Source: Crambe crambe (lineage: Eukaryota; Porifera; Demospongiae; Poecilosclerida; Crambeidae). Taken from it: a stretch of DNA of 64,000 bases. Shown here in pieces: positions 10,560-21,570 of the stretch. The notes below the pieces were generated by a model. The model made no database searches, was not told where the DNA came from, and worked only from the letters and a program-made list of their open reading frames with translations. Position numbers and translations under genes: made by a program. Every line of letters starts with the position of its first letter. The stretch's first letter is position 1. The stretch is from contig OZ004588.1 in assembly GCA_963924555.1 (NCBI GenBank), forward strand, positions 2,480,001 to 2,544,000, in the 5' to 3' direction.

Positions 10560-13472
10560 TCAATAAATGAGTTTAAACTGATGAATTTCTTTTAAAAAGT
10601 GATCTATCTTAGACACGAATTGATTTTTACTCTTCTTTCTCAATACTGACTTGCTTGGTAATATAACAGAAGATTGTTGTAACTGTGCATAATCTACTAA
10701 CTGATTATAAAATGATAAACAAACTTGTTTGGTTGAAGTGTCTGCTTCATTGCATTCAAGATGGTCAATAACATGAACAAAAATAATAGACTCTAGCATT
10801 GACCAGCCACCATCTGCTAATGCTTGTCTTCTATCAATACTTGAAGATAAATCTAACTTCTGCCAGTCATGACATTGCCTTTTTCGCTTACCAAGTGATA
10901 TCCGCACTCCATAGGGATTTTGACACCCTTTACAACCACATGTACTTGAACAAGATTGCTTTGCTGAAAGGCACTTGCACTTGGAATGCTTCTCTTCACT
11001 GTTCTTACAAGATGAATAACCATGATCTTTAATATTAACACCACACCTACATTTTATTTCACGATGGTCCAATGATAAACTAATATCCAATGGTTCTTTG
11101 AAAATAACACTGTCATAATGTCCAGGACCACAGTCAGTGTATGCAATAAAAATGACATTAGTCGATGGTTCATGTGGTGTGACATAAGTAATAGGCATAC
11201 CTTCTGTCGATCGAAAAATAACAATGCAACAATTCAATGCATTTGCTATTGCTAAAGGCATTGCATCACCAAGGCTACTTGCAAAGTGGCCATCATTTAA
11301 GAATTTTTCAGCTTCTGACTCATAACTTTCTTCACCTAGCACATTATATTGCTCTTTGTTTGATCCTAGCAATTCGTTAACTAACATACATCTTAGCTTA
11401 TGTATATAGTCATGAACAGAGTGGTTCAAATCTTGAAAGCCCAAAGTGTTTTCAATAATATTTTTGTGACTATGAATTAGGTTAAGCATAACTGAAGTAA
11501 AGAAACAGTTTCCATCAGCAATCACTGGTTCCAAAATAAAATTCCATGATTGAAGTACTGCCCGAAGTCTTGATTCATGTCTTTCTCTGTCACTAGATGT
11601 GTTTACAGAGATTCCATGCAAATTTTTCAAAGATTGCATGTAAGGTAAATACATGAATGGAATGTTGGCACTTTTTGTTTGCTTTTGAATTGCGTCAGCA
11701 AGCAAGTACTGTGAAATTGAAATATAAAGTATCCTTTGAATGGATTCAAGATTAGCAGGTTCTTCCAATTCTTCATCTTCATGAAGTTTATGATCATCAG
11801 GAAGAATACCCATAACTTCTGTTGTTGCTAATGGTGTTACCATTGATCTTAAATCCATGGGTGGACTTTTATCTCTGTTATTGAAGCGGTATATTAGTAA
11901 CATCAGTAAAGCATATGCATATAGAGTACCAATTCTACTCTTATGAAAAAATGTGTTGATGTGCCTATGGAAGGCTTCATTGCAATTTGTCCCCCCACCA
12001 ACTTCTATTTCAGTAAGGCAGCCCTTCTCAGCATGATTCTTCAGTTTCTCTATTTCATGTATTGCTTCTACATTCAAAATGTATTGTTCATTGTCGTCTT
12101 TTAAAGATCTCCACTTTAGCAAGAAGTTGTTCAAGTTAAGTAATAATTCATCAATCTTTGGTGTCTCCTTCACTCTATCACTACCTTGGTCATCTTGTCT
12201 TCTAAAAATTAACTTTAGGTCAAGCATGCATTGAGAATACAGTACATGCTTTTTGGACAATTTTTTGGCGACACGCTGAATTGCATGAAAGATATCTAAT
12301 TTTATCCGAATGTCATCACCAAAAATGCTGCATAGTGCTCCCTTCCATTGGCAACAATTGTCTATGTAAATTGTTTCTATTTTATTCCCCTGGTTTGCTG
12401 CTCTCTGGTTTACTGCTCTTAAAAGATTTTCAACCTGTTTGAATGAAGTTCCTCTTGTAAATTGCCATGACACTATCTTATTTTGTGAGTTCATGATAAA
12501 AAAAACACTGTCATATTGAGTAACCCACTTGTTGTCATTGCGGAGATGACCAATATTAGCTGCTACCTTAAAGGTGTGATCAAAACTCAATGAATTTCCA
12601 GTGTTAATAGCTTGCAAGCTATGTATATAGAAGCTTTCATCTTCTAGAAACTTAGCTAAGAAACAATTTTTGATTGAATCATCAGTGGGAAGTAAACCCA
12701 TTCTTGTGTGTTTAAAGTCAAAAAATTCTTTGTATTCTTGCTCTATGGTATTTGACTTCCTATAGTGTTCTACTAAACTTTCATACATGCATTTTCTTCT
12801 GAAATAGTTTTTCAACCTAATATCTTTAATAGCTGCTTCAATTGAATAGAAATTCATGCCTCTGTGACAAAATGACATGATTAAATCAATCATATCTTGA
12901 GAAAAGCCAGATCGGTGCAGCATAATGAAAGGGATCATAGTTTTAGGTAACATTTTCAATATTCTGGGATCATTTGCTAGAGTCTTATGCCTGTCTTCAC
13001 ACATATACACTGCACTAACCAACAAGATAACATCTTTCACATCATGAATCACACGAGGCTGCCGATATTGCATACTTCCATCATTCCAATACTTTGTAGT
13101 TGCAAGTTTGCAACAGCTACTATGGGGACATTTGATACTTCCTCCAGGGAACAAATGCTTGAATGTCATTATGGGATTCCACAACAATAGCGTAGGAAGC
13201 AAACAATTCTCTGGATCAGGTGATGAGCTCAAGGCATTAGAGTGCATAAAATACACAATATCAGATGGGTACTGACCTAAAAATTATATGGAGCAGTAAG
13301 ATTATATGGCCCACCATTCCAGCTATTTTCTATTCTTATTCTTATATATACCTTCACTAATGATGAATTTTTTAATGAGATCTCTGATGAATTCCACATG
13401 AGTCCTTGAAAGTGGAACGGCTCCATTACAATAAAAGATAGCACTCAGAAGTAATAGACATTTAGCATCCAT
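10560..13472 (-). CDS. DDE transposase with OTU-like and CXC domains, two exons
   Basis: Exon 1 (13472-13352) starts at an ATG and encodes MDAKCLLLLSAIFYC; a 75-bp GT-AG intron joins it in frame to exon 2 (13276-10560), giving about 945 aa. An N-terminal CPHSSC...MCEDRH pattern may bind zinc. The core shows FDHTF (Asp273), YIDNCCQW (Asp346), a KLDIFH motif of the (C/D)xxH type, and GGTNCNEAFHRH (Glu474), the layout expected of an RNase H-fold transposase of the MULE/hAT/Kolobok-like cluster. After it comes ADGNCFF (Asp628, Cys631) with GPGHYDS (His760), which fits an OTU-type cysteine protease triad. A Cys-rich stretch from KCKC at 806 to GCKGCQNPYG near 833 resembles a tesmin/TSO1 CXC domain. 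The long exon is uninterrupted. Superfamily is uncertain: MULE-related or KDZ-like are both possible. Confidence 0.8.
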
Positions 13473-13802
13473 GATAGGCTACTATAATATGAATCTATAA
13501 TGTAGCATAGATCATATACTTTAATAGAAGCATCTAGATATCTAGGTGTTAAATTTTTTCCCATGTGAATTTTTTAAAACACATAAACGGTTTCACCACG
13601 TTATAATATGAATGGATCAGGGACCTTATTTTACAGACCACTGTGAATGCACATAACTTACTAATTGCTGGACAATCTGATTCAACAGAAGAACACACAC
13701 TAGCTACTGCATGTATGTGTATCTCATTATGAATTCCATGTCTGCCAGACTCACTGTACAGTGATAAGACAGTGTAGAGACTCACTCATGCAGAAAAATT
13801 AG
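13473..13802. other. Spacer between transposase start and right array
   Basis: This 330-bp AT-rich stretch should contain the transposase promoter. I see no convincing TATA box or other motif. The array begins to be recognisable from about 13803. Confidence 0.4.
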
Positions 13803-16800
13803 CAACTCATGAACAAGTGCCAGAGATATTGAGCTACTCAGAGAGATAGTGAGAGACAGTGAGCAACTGCCAGAGACAGTGAGTTACTCAGAGAGACAGA
13901 GAGTAACTCACAGAGACAGTGAGCAACTCAGAGAGACAACGAGTAACTCAGAGAGACAGTGAGCAACTAAAAGAGGCAGTGAGCAATTGCCAGACAGTGA
14001 GTGACTCAGAGAGACAGTGAGCAACTGCCAGAGACAGTAGAAACTGCCAGAGACAGTGAGCAACTCAGAGAGACAGTGAGCAACTCAGAGAGATAGTGAG
14101 CAACTGCCAGAGACAGTGAGCAACTCAGAGAGACAGTGAGCAACTCAGTGAGACAGTGAGCAACTCAGAGAGACAGTGAGCAACTGCCAGAGACAGTGAG
14201 CAACTGCCAGAGACAGTGAGCAACTGCCAGAGACAGTGAGCAACTCAGAGAGACAGTGAGCAACTCAGAGAGACAGTGAGCAACTCAGAGAGACAGTGAG
14301 CAACTCAGAGAGACAGTGAGCAACTCAGAGAGACAGTGAGCAACTCAGAGAGACAGTGAGCAACTGCCAGAGACAATGAGCAACTGCCAGAGACAATGAG
14401 CAACTCAGAGAGACAGTGAGAGACGGTGAGCAACTGCCAGAGACAGTGAGCAACTGCCAGAGACAGTGAGCAATTTCCAGAGACAGTGAGTGAGCAACTG
14501 CCAGAGACAATGAGCAACTCAGAGAGACAGTGAGCAACTGCCAGCGACAGTGAGAGACAGTAAGCAACTGCCAGAGACAGTGAGCAACTGCCAGATACAG
14601 TGAGCAACTCAGAGAGACAGTGGGCAACTGCCAAAGACAGTGAGCAACTCAGAGAGAAGTGAGCAACTCAGAGAGACAGTGAGCAACTGCCAGAGACAGT
14701 GAGCAACTAACAGAGACAGTGAGCAACTTTCAGAGACAGTGAGCAACTGCCAGAGACAGTGAGCAACTCAGAGAGACAGTAAGCAACTGCCAGAGACAGT
14801 GAGCAACTCAGAGAGACAGTAAGCAACTGCCAGAGACAGTGAGCAACTACCAGAGACAGTGAGCAATTCAGAGAGACAGTGAGCAACTGCCAGAGACAGT
14901 GAGCAACTTCCAGAGACAGTAAGCAACTTAGAGAGACAGTGAGCAACTGCCAGAGACAGGAGCAACTGCCAGAGACAGTGAGCAACCTAGAGAGACAGTG
15001 AGCAACTGCCAGAGACAGTGAGCAACTCAGAGAGACAGTGAGCAACTCAGAGAGACAATGCAACTCAGAGAGACAGTGAGCAACTGCCAGAGACAGCGAG
15101 AGAGAGTAAGCAACTGCCAGAGACAGTGAGCAACTGCCAGAGACAGCGAGAGAGAGTAAGCAACTGCCAGAGACAGGAGCAACTGCCAGAGACAGTGAGC
15201 AACTTAGAGAGACAGTGAGCAACTGCCAGAGACAGTGAGCAACTCAGAGAGACATGCAGTGAGCAACTAAGAGAGACAGTGAGCAACTGCCAGAGACAGT
15301 GAGCAACTGCCAGAGACAGCGAGAGAGAGTAAGCAACTGCCAGAGACAGTGAGCAACTGCCAGAGACAGCGAGAGAGAGTAAGCAACTGCCAGAGACAGG
15401 AGCAACTGCCAGAGACAGTGAGCAACTTAGAGAGACAGTGAGCAACTGCCAGAGACAGTGAGCAACTCAGAGAGACATGCAGTGAGCAACTAAGAGAGAC
15501 AGTGAGCAACTGCCAGAGACAGTGAGCAACTGCCAGAGACAATGAGCAACTCAGAGAGACTGTGAGCAACTCAGAGACAGGAGCAACTGCCAGAGACAGT
15601 GAGCAACTTAGAGAGACAGTGAGCAACTGCCAGAGACAGTGAGCAACTCAGAGAGACAGTGAGCAACTCAGAGAGACAGTGAGCAACTAAGAGAGACAGT
15701 GAGCAACTGCCAGAGATAGTGAGCAACTCAGAGAGACAGTGAGCAACTCAGAGAGACAGTGCAACTCAGAGAGACAGTGAGCAACTCAGAGAGACAGTGA
15801 GCAACTGCCAGAGACAGTGAGCAACTAACAGAGACAGTGAGCAACTTCCAGAGACAGTGAGCAACTGCCAGAGACAGTGAGCAACTCAGAGAGACAGTGA
15901 GCAACTGCCAGAGACAGTGAGCAACTAACAGAGACAGTGAGCAACTTCCAGAGACAGTGAGCAACTCAGAGAGACAGTGAGCAACTCAGAGAGACAGTGA
16001 GCAACTGCCAGAGACAGTGAGCAACTAACAGAGACAGTGAGCAACTTCCAGAGACAGTGAGCAACTAACAGAGACAGTGAGCAACTTCCAGAGACAGTGA
16101 GCAACTGCCAGAGACAGTGAGCAACTCAGAGAGACAGTGAGCAACTGCCAGAGACAGTGAGCAACTGCCAGAGACAGTGAGCAACTGCCAGAGACAGTGA
16201 GCAACTAACAGAGACAGTGAGCAACTTCCAGAGACAGTGAGCAACTGCCAGAGACAGTGAGCAACTCAGAGAGACAGTGAGCAACTGCCAGAGACAGTGA
16301 GCAACTCAGAGAGACAGTGAGCAACTGCCAGAGACAGTGAGCAACTGCCAGAGACAATGAGCAACTCAGAGAGACTGTGAGCAACTCAGAGACAGGAGCA
16401 ACTGCCAGAGACAGTGAGCAACTTAGAGAGACAGTGAGCAACTGCCAGAGACAGTGAGCAACTCAGAGAGACAGTGAGCAACTCAGAGAGACAGTGAGCA
16501 ACTGCCAGAGATAGTGAGCAACTCAGAGAGACAGTGAGCAACTCAGAGAGACAGTGCAACTCAGAGAGACAGTGAGCAACTCAGAGAGACAGTGAGCAAC
16601 TGCCAGAGACAGTGAGCAACTAACAGAGACAGTGAGCAACTTCCAGAGACAGTGAGCAACTGCCAGAGACAGTGAGCAACTCAGAGAGACAGTGAGCAAC
16701 TGCCAGAGACAGTGAGCAACTAACAGAGACAGTGAGCAACTTCCAGAGACAGTGAGCAACTCAGAGAGACAGTGAGCAACTCAGAGAGACAGTGAGCAAC

Positions 16801-18016
16801 TGCCAGAGACAGTGAGCAACTAACAGAGACAGTGAGCAACTTCCAGAGACAGTGAGCAACTAACAGAGACAGTGAGCAACTTCCAGAGACAGTGAGCAAC
16901 TGCCAGAGACAGTGAGCAACTCAGAGAGACAGTGAGCAACTGCCAGAGACAGTGAGCAACTGCCAGAGACAGTGAGCAACTGCCAGAGACAGTGAGCAAC
17001 TAACAGAGACAGTGAGCAACTTCCAGAGACAGTGAGCAACTGCCAGAGACAGTGAGCAACTCAGAGAGACAGTGAGCAACTGCCAGAGACAGTGAGCAAC
17101 TCAGAGAGACAGTGAGCAACTCAGAGAGACAGTAAGCAACTTCCAGAGACAGTGAGTAACTGCCAGAGACAGTGAGCAACTCAGAGAGACAGTGAGCAAC
17201 TCAGAGAGACAGTGAGCAACTGCCAGAGATAGTGAGCAACTCAGAGAGACAGTAAGCAACTGCCAGAGACAGTGAGCAACTACCAGAGACAGTGACCAAT
17301 TCAGAGAGACAGTGAGCAACTGCCAGAGACAGTAAGCAACTGCCAGAGACAGTAAGCAACTTCCAGAGACAGTAAGCAACTGCCAGAGACAGTGAGCAAC
17401 TGCCAGAGACAGTGCCAGAGACAGTGAGCAACTCAGAGAGACTGTGAGCAACTCAGAGAGACAGTGAGCAACTCAGAGAGACAGTGAGCAACTCAGAGAG
17501 ACAGTGAGCAACTGCCAGAGACAGTGAGCAACTGCCAGAGACAGTGAGCAACTAAGAGAGACAGTGAGCAACTGCCAGAGATAGTGAGCAACTCAGAGAA
17601 ACAGTGAGCAACTCAGAGAGACAGTGAGCAACTGCCAGAGACAGTGAGCAACTAAGAGAGACAGTGAGCAACTGCCAGAGACAGTGAGCAACTCAGAGAG
17701 ACAGAGACAGTGAGCAATTCAGTGAGCAACTGCCAGAGACAGTGAGCAACTGCCAGAGACAGTGAGCAACTGCCAGAGACAGTGAGCAACTGCCAGAGAC
17801 AGTGAGCAACTGCCAGAGACAGTGAGCAACTCAGAGAGACAGTGAGCAATTCAGAGAGACAGTGAGCAACTGCCAGAGACAGTGAGCAACTGCCAGAGAC
17901 AGTGAGCAACTGCCAGAGACAGTGAGCAACTCAGAGAGACAGTGAGCAACTAAGAGAGACAGTGAGCAACATGCCAGAGACAGTGAGCAACTCAGAGAGA
18001 CAGTGAGCAACAGCCA
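13803..18016 (-). repeat. Right 20-bp tandem array (inverted copy of the left array)
   Basis: About 205 units of agagacagtgagcaact with variable tetrads, the reverse complement of the left array. The inner edge (13803-14050) is degenerate and the outer part uniform, as on the left. Higher-order duplication is visible: the block at 15728-15964 recurs at 16523-16759 in the same order of unit types, so roughly 795 bp was duplicated. Another repeat has cagcgagagagagtaagc at 15095, 15145, 15320 and 15370. Long frames on the minus strand are artefacts of a stop-free unit. Confidence 0.9.
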
Positions 18017-18066
18017 GACAAGATAATGATATTCATGCGTCGTGAGTCTTACATCCAGGAGTAGCC
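18001..18066 (-). repeat. Unique part of right terminal inverted repeat
   Basis: Exact reverse complement of 673-738. Host DNA is assumed to begin at 18067. Confidence 0.85.
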
Positions 18067-18976
18067 AACGAAATGTATAGCGGGAATTTTTTAAATGGTC
18101 TAAATTTTTGTATAATTTGTATGCTAGACAGAAAATTCGAAACCATGCCCTTTATTAAGAATGCTTGCATAGTAACAGCTGCACTATAGATCACTCAAGC
18201 CAACTTTGTCTCTCCCTGACTGGAAGGGGCACCACCAAACCAAGGCTGCTAATAAAGCCGTAACAGAAGTAGGCCAACAGTGAATTTCCTCAAAGTAAAC
18301 GAGCTATGGCAAGTTCACCTGAACGAGAGCATGCCTCTTCTCACTATGTTACATCCTATGGCTCAGTAGTCCATTGCTGATGCAGGCAACTACTAGCAGA
18401 ACAGGGCTGGAAGGGGCACCAGGGCTGCTAATAGAGTCGTAACATATTCATTCCCAAGACTCATGTACCTACTGGGCATGCTCTGATAGAAATTGTAATG
18501 AAAGTCTTCCAGATCTATTTGCATTATCAGAGAGTGCGGTAGTACTCTCTATGTAGGGTTAGTCCGGAATGGGCGTGGCTTCTCTCATTAGAACAATACA
18601 AACTAGACTCTCTGTATGTCTTCTACAAGCTCAACTAAACTGCAATGCAGATATGTCCGCTCAAACCCCTCTAGAACAGCATCAACAATTGGCACCAGTA
18701 CAGCTGCCATCTAAATCTTTGATTCGTTAGCCAGATTCATCTTCTTTGATGGCTGCAACTTCATGATCCTTTCACATATGACAATGTAACTTGTTGCAGT
18801 TATAACCACACAATGTGCTTTTACCATCATTATCCAATTTTCCTCCAAACTTTTCATTATAAACGATACAATGTAAGCCATTTGCACGCGTCTGTCACGA
18901 TCACGTGCGCACGGTGAAATTATCACTAAACATGAGTTGATACAGTAAGTAAAGGTCATATGAAAAGTAAACAAAC
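18067..18976. other. Gene-free stretch with a short direct repeat
   Basis: No supported gene. The segment 'ctggaaggggcacca' followed by 'ggctgctaata' occurs at about 18220-18265 and again at 18408-18445, each followed by a 'gtaaca' motif, so a small duplication of about 190 bp period is likely. Confidence 0.4.
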
Positions 18977-19264
18977 AAGTGAAGGGGGAAAAAATTAAAA
19001 AGGCCATGTAAGGTTAGTCTGTACTTTTACATGTAGCAGTTTCTGTGAATAAACATCCATGCTGTCAATAATAATCTCTACATCTCTGCCAAAACCAAGC
19101 AGAACACTTTTACACTGACATAAATTGAAGCAGCTTGGTGGGAGGCAGTGATGTAGGGATTATTTTTGAAGGCAGCATAGTTTTGATGTTGCTCACAGAA
19201 ACTGCTACAGGTAAAAGTACAGACTAACTCTACATGGCCTTTTTAAAAATTTTCCCCTTCACTT
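18977..19264. mobile_element. Long hairpin MITE, about 290 bp
   Basis: The left arm (18977-19050) has 'aaaggccatgtaaggttagt' and 'tacatgtagcagtttctgtg'. The right arm (19194-19264) is its complement with a few mismatches. The inner part also pairs: 'taataatctctacatctctg' against 'cagtgatgtagggatta'. The whole unit could fold into one long stem. Confidence 0.7.
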
Positions 19265-19370
19265 AGGATTATAAGTAGCAGCTAGCCAGGGGTGTGGAAA
19301 TGGATGCTCATCTAAGGACAAGATTTAATACAAGTCTCGCCCTCACTGAGTACTGAGGTAATTCACATAC

Positions 19371-19401
19371 CTAAAATGGTAGTATCATCAGCATCAATAC
19401 C

Positions 19402-19457
<56 letters not shown>

Positions 19458-19922
19458 TCATGAACCATTGCTTTTTTTTGTTCTGGTGTGTAGGGGCTTC
19501 AACCTCAAAATAGCTAATTGAAGACCATACATCACACACACACACACACACACAAAACAACAATAAACAAACAGCTAATATTCTTAAAGAAAATACTGTA
19601 ACAGTGCAAAATGGAACTCTATTACACATGCTTAAGAAAGTTATAACAGAATAATTCTAATACTCACCAGGACCAGGGTTAGTTTCAACATCACCAGCCA
19701 ATATCAATAACAAGGAAGTCACCACTTTATGATCAGAATAGTGAACAGTATGAAGAACTCTTCTTCTTCGATAACACTTCCAGTTGTCTCTAAGAGGTAA
19801 AATCACCATGGAAACATTTCCCCTTGTGATAGTGCAGCCATTTCGATGATTAGTACACATGGTACATGAGCAGTGTGGGCCATTACGAAAGCGAGTCTTG
19901 GTCGTCCCTTCAGATTCAGTCA
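19371..19922 (-). CDS. Exons of a gene carrying a 2A ribosome-skipping motif (partial)
   Basis: The exon 19922-19668 lies between an acceptor (gcttgcag) and a donor (CTG/GTGAGT). It is 255 bp, phase 1 at both sides, and encodes about 85 residues: a Cys-containing part (GPHCSCTMCTN, RRRRVLHTVHYSD) and then LLLILAGDVETNPGPG. The consensus 2A motif D(V/I)ExNPGP is complete, so the ribosome is expected to skip the final Gly-Pro bond. A possible 30-bp micro-exon follows at 19400-19371 (IDADDTTIL), also phase 1-1, beyond a GA microsatellite. Upstream and downstream exons are not identified. 2A motifs are known in animal non-LTR retrotransposons and in some invertebrate NLR proteins; the splice signals favour a host gene, but a captured retrotransposon piece remains possible. 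Confidence 0.55.
19403..19453. repeat. GA microsatellite
   Basis: About 25 uninterrupted AG dinucleotides. A CA run follows at 19533-19553. Confidence 0.95.
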
Positions 19923-20139
19923 CTGCAAGCTTCCACCACAATATAGTCAGCAAGAAGTTCAAATAAAGCTCGTATCTCAGGATTTCCCCTACACACACAA
20001 CAGAAATAACGATTATTGTATGCAAAAAAATGTTGACGTAAATGCACAGTACTTTGCAAGTTGGTTGTGCACACATGAACTCTGCCAACCTGATAAGACA
20101 CTGTGGGGAGATAACCTTCAACCATCCTGGTGTGCTAGA

Positions 20140-21375
20140 TACCGTATGGGTAGATATTTTCGAGAAATTAAAATTTCGTGATTATCAGTACCAAGCTAGA
20201 TTATAAAAATTTCGTTTCGCTCCGCATACGTTGCAATATATCGCTCGCACGTAGTGTAACAAGTTAGTCTTTAAAAAGACTAGGAATGCCTCGGCACGTA
20301 CTTAAGTGCAACCTTTAACTTTCTAAATTTTATTTTAAATGCTTTACAGTGAATACGACAGTGATAAGAGACGATAAAGATACACTTAAAGCCAGAGTCC
20401 TATAAGGATGATTATATTTGGAATTGCTGAACACTTGCTGCATGATGAAAAGCGCAGGGGTTTGCGAGGTCAAATGTTGCCAAAATATTTCTCTCAGCTT
20501 CTTTTTAATTCTGGCAGTGGAGAGTTCCAAATAATGCACACTGAGCAACATGGTTTATTGTAGTAAGATTAGTATTTACACAGCTAGTATTCTTGCTGTT
20601 CAACGTTTTCGAACTGCCGTTTTGAATGGTTATAGCTTGATTGAAGTATGTGTACTGGATTCTCACATTGTTTGGAAGCCTCAAAGTCTTAGTTCTAAGA
20701 TTCTCCTTCACCATGGCTCTCTCTTTGGCACTTCAAAAGATCACTAGTTCGTGTACACTGCAATCTCTGTTGTTTTTGTTCACTGCTGTCTTTTAGTCAG
20801 TTCTCTGCATGTGATAATGGGCTTGATTTGTTGGCAAAGACAGCCAAGAAGCATCAGCACTTTCTTCACAGTGTAGAATTACCATGTAGTGACTGTGAGC
20901 CCCGGCCTAGCTGTTTGTCCTTAGTACTGTATGCCTAGCTAGCTAGCTATACTGTACTAGCTAGAGCTAAATTAATGCACGTGCTCGATACGCATCATGC
21001 ATCGTGCATCATCGCATGTGCACGTGAAACGTACCATCGCCCATAGTCGCTTCCAGCCGGCACTTTAGTGCCGAGGCAAAAAATTGTACATGTGGTTATT
21101 GGAAGGATGACCAGTTTTAGTTACCCTTCAATGGTTAGGGAATTTCACGTCTACAGGAAGCTTCAGATGGTGAAGTTCTGCTGTTCTGAAAGCGAAGTGA
21201 AGTTCTGAAATACTTGTAGAGAGCCATCTGGAAAGATCGAGGTCAAAGTACTCCGTAATGACTAATGCGCATGCGCTAAAAGTAATAGGCTACTATACTA
21301 TTGATTTTTTCGAGTGTTAAAAATTCAAAGTGACCGAGAAACCATGATCCCTCGAAAATATTTATCCATACGGTA
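20140..21375. mobile_element. TACCGTA-ended element, 1.24 kb
   Basis: The left end 'taccgtatgggtagatattt' is the complement of the right end 'aaatatttatccatacggta' with two mismatches, extending to cgag at the inner side. The ends start with TA, as in Tc1/mariner-like MITEs. It contains another repeat (20261-21084), so it is a composite. The same type of end is seen at 55916-56431. Confidence 0.65.
20261..21084. repeat. Dispersed 0.8-kb repeat, copy 1
   Basis: It shares with 21571-22280 the start 'aaaaagactaggaatgcctc', the middle (ttacacagctagtattcttg) and the end 'tgccgaggcaaaaaa'. The ends contain an inverted repeat, tgcctcggcac against gtgccgaggca, so this is probably a nonautonomous transposon. 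Open frames on the minus strand are short and differ between copies. Confidence 0.7.
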
Positions 21376-21460
21376 AGTACTCTGGGTGGTAATGATTAGA
21401 TTTCTAATTGTTGTGCTAGGCCATGTATAGTGGTTGATTCCATTAAATTTGCAATGAACT

Positions 21461-21535
21461 TTGTACCCAGTCCCTGCTTTTTTCATGGGGCGGTGGAAAA
21501 AGATCTGGTATCAATTGCATGGGCATGTGCTTAAG
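21461..21535 (+). repeat. Solo end of the MULE-like family
   Basis: The stretch 'tgtacccagtccctgc' through 'ggtatcaattgcatg' matches the reverse complement of the right end of the element at 8361-9443 and the left end at 44971. No partner end is seen nearby. Confidence 0.55.
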
Positions 21536-21570
21536 GTGATGGTTGACCCTTTAGCTACATGTTTAAACAA

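Larger units (their letters stand above)
673..18066. mobile_element. 17.4-kb two-gene DNA transposon with iterated, foldback-like inverted ends
   Basis: The sequence from 673 (GGCTACTCCTGGATG) is the exact reverse complement of that ending at 18066. The match runs through 66 bp of unique DNA and on into the inverted 20-bp arrays, including an irregular unit (ggcatgttgc) present in both arms. Between the arrays lie an ATPase gene on the plus strand and a DDE transposase gene on the minus strand, tail to tail. Long iterated inverted ends are known from Foldback-type elements; the superfamily here is uncertain. No clear target duplication is seen (left flank ends caatacctc, right flank starts aacgaaatg), so the true termini may differ by a few bases or the flanks may have diverged. 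Confidence 0.8.

Noticed and set aside
13803-18016. CRISPR-like appearance of short regular repeats
   Set aside because: Units are contiguous without unique spacers, and the window is clearly eukaryotic.
673-18066. Virus-like large element (Polinton type) as an explanation of the 17.4-kb unit
   Set aside because: I see no capsid, protein-primed polymerase, integrase or packaging gene; only a DDE transposase and an ATPase without the features of a packaging enzyme.
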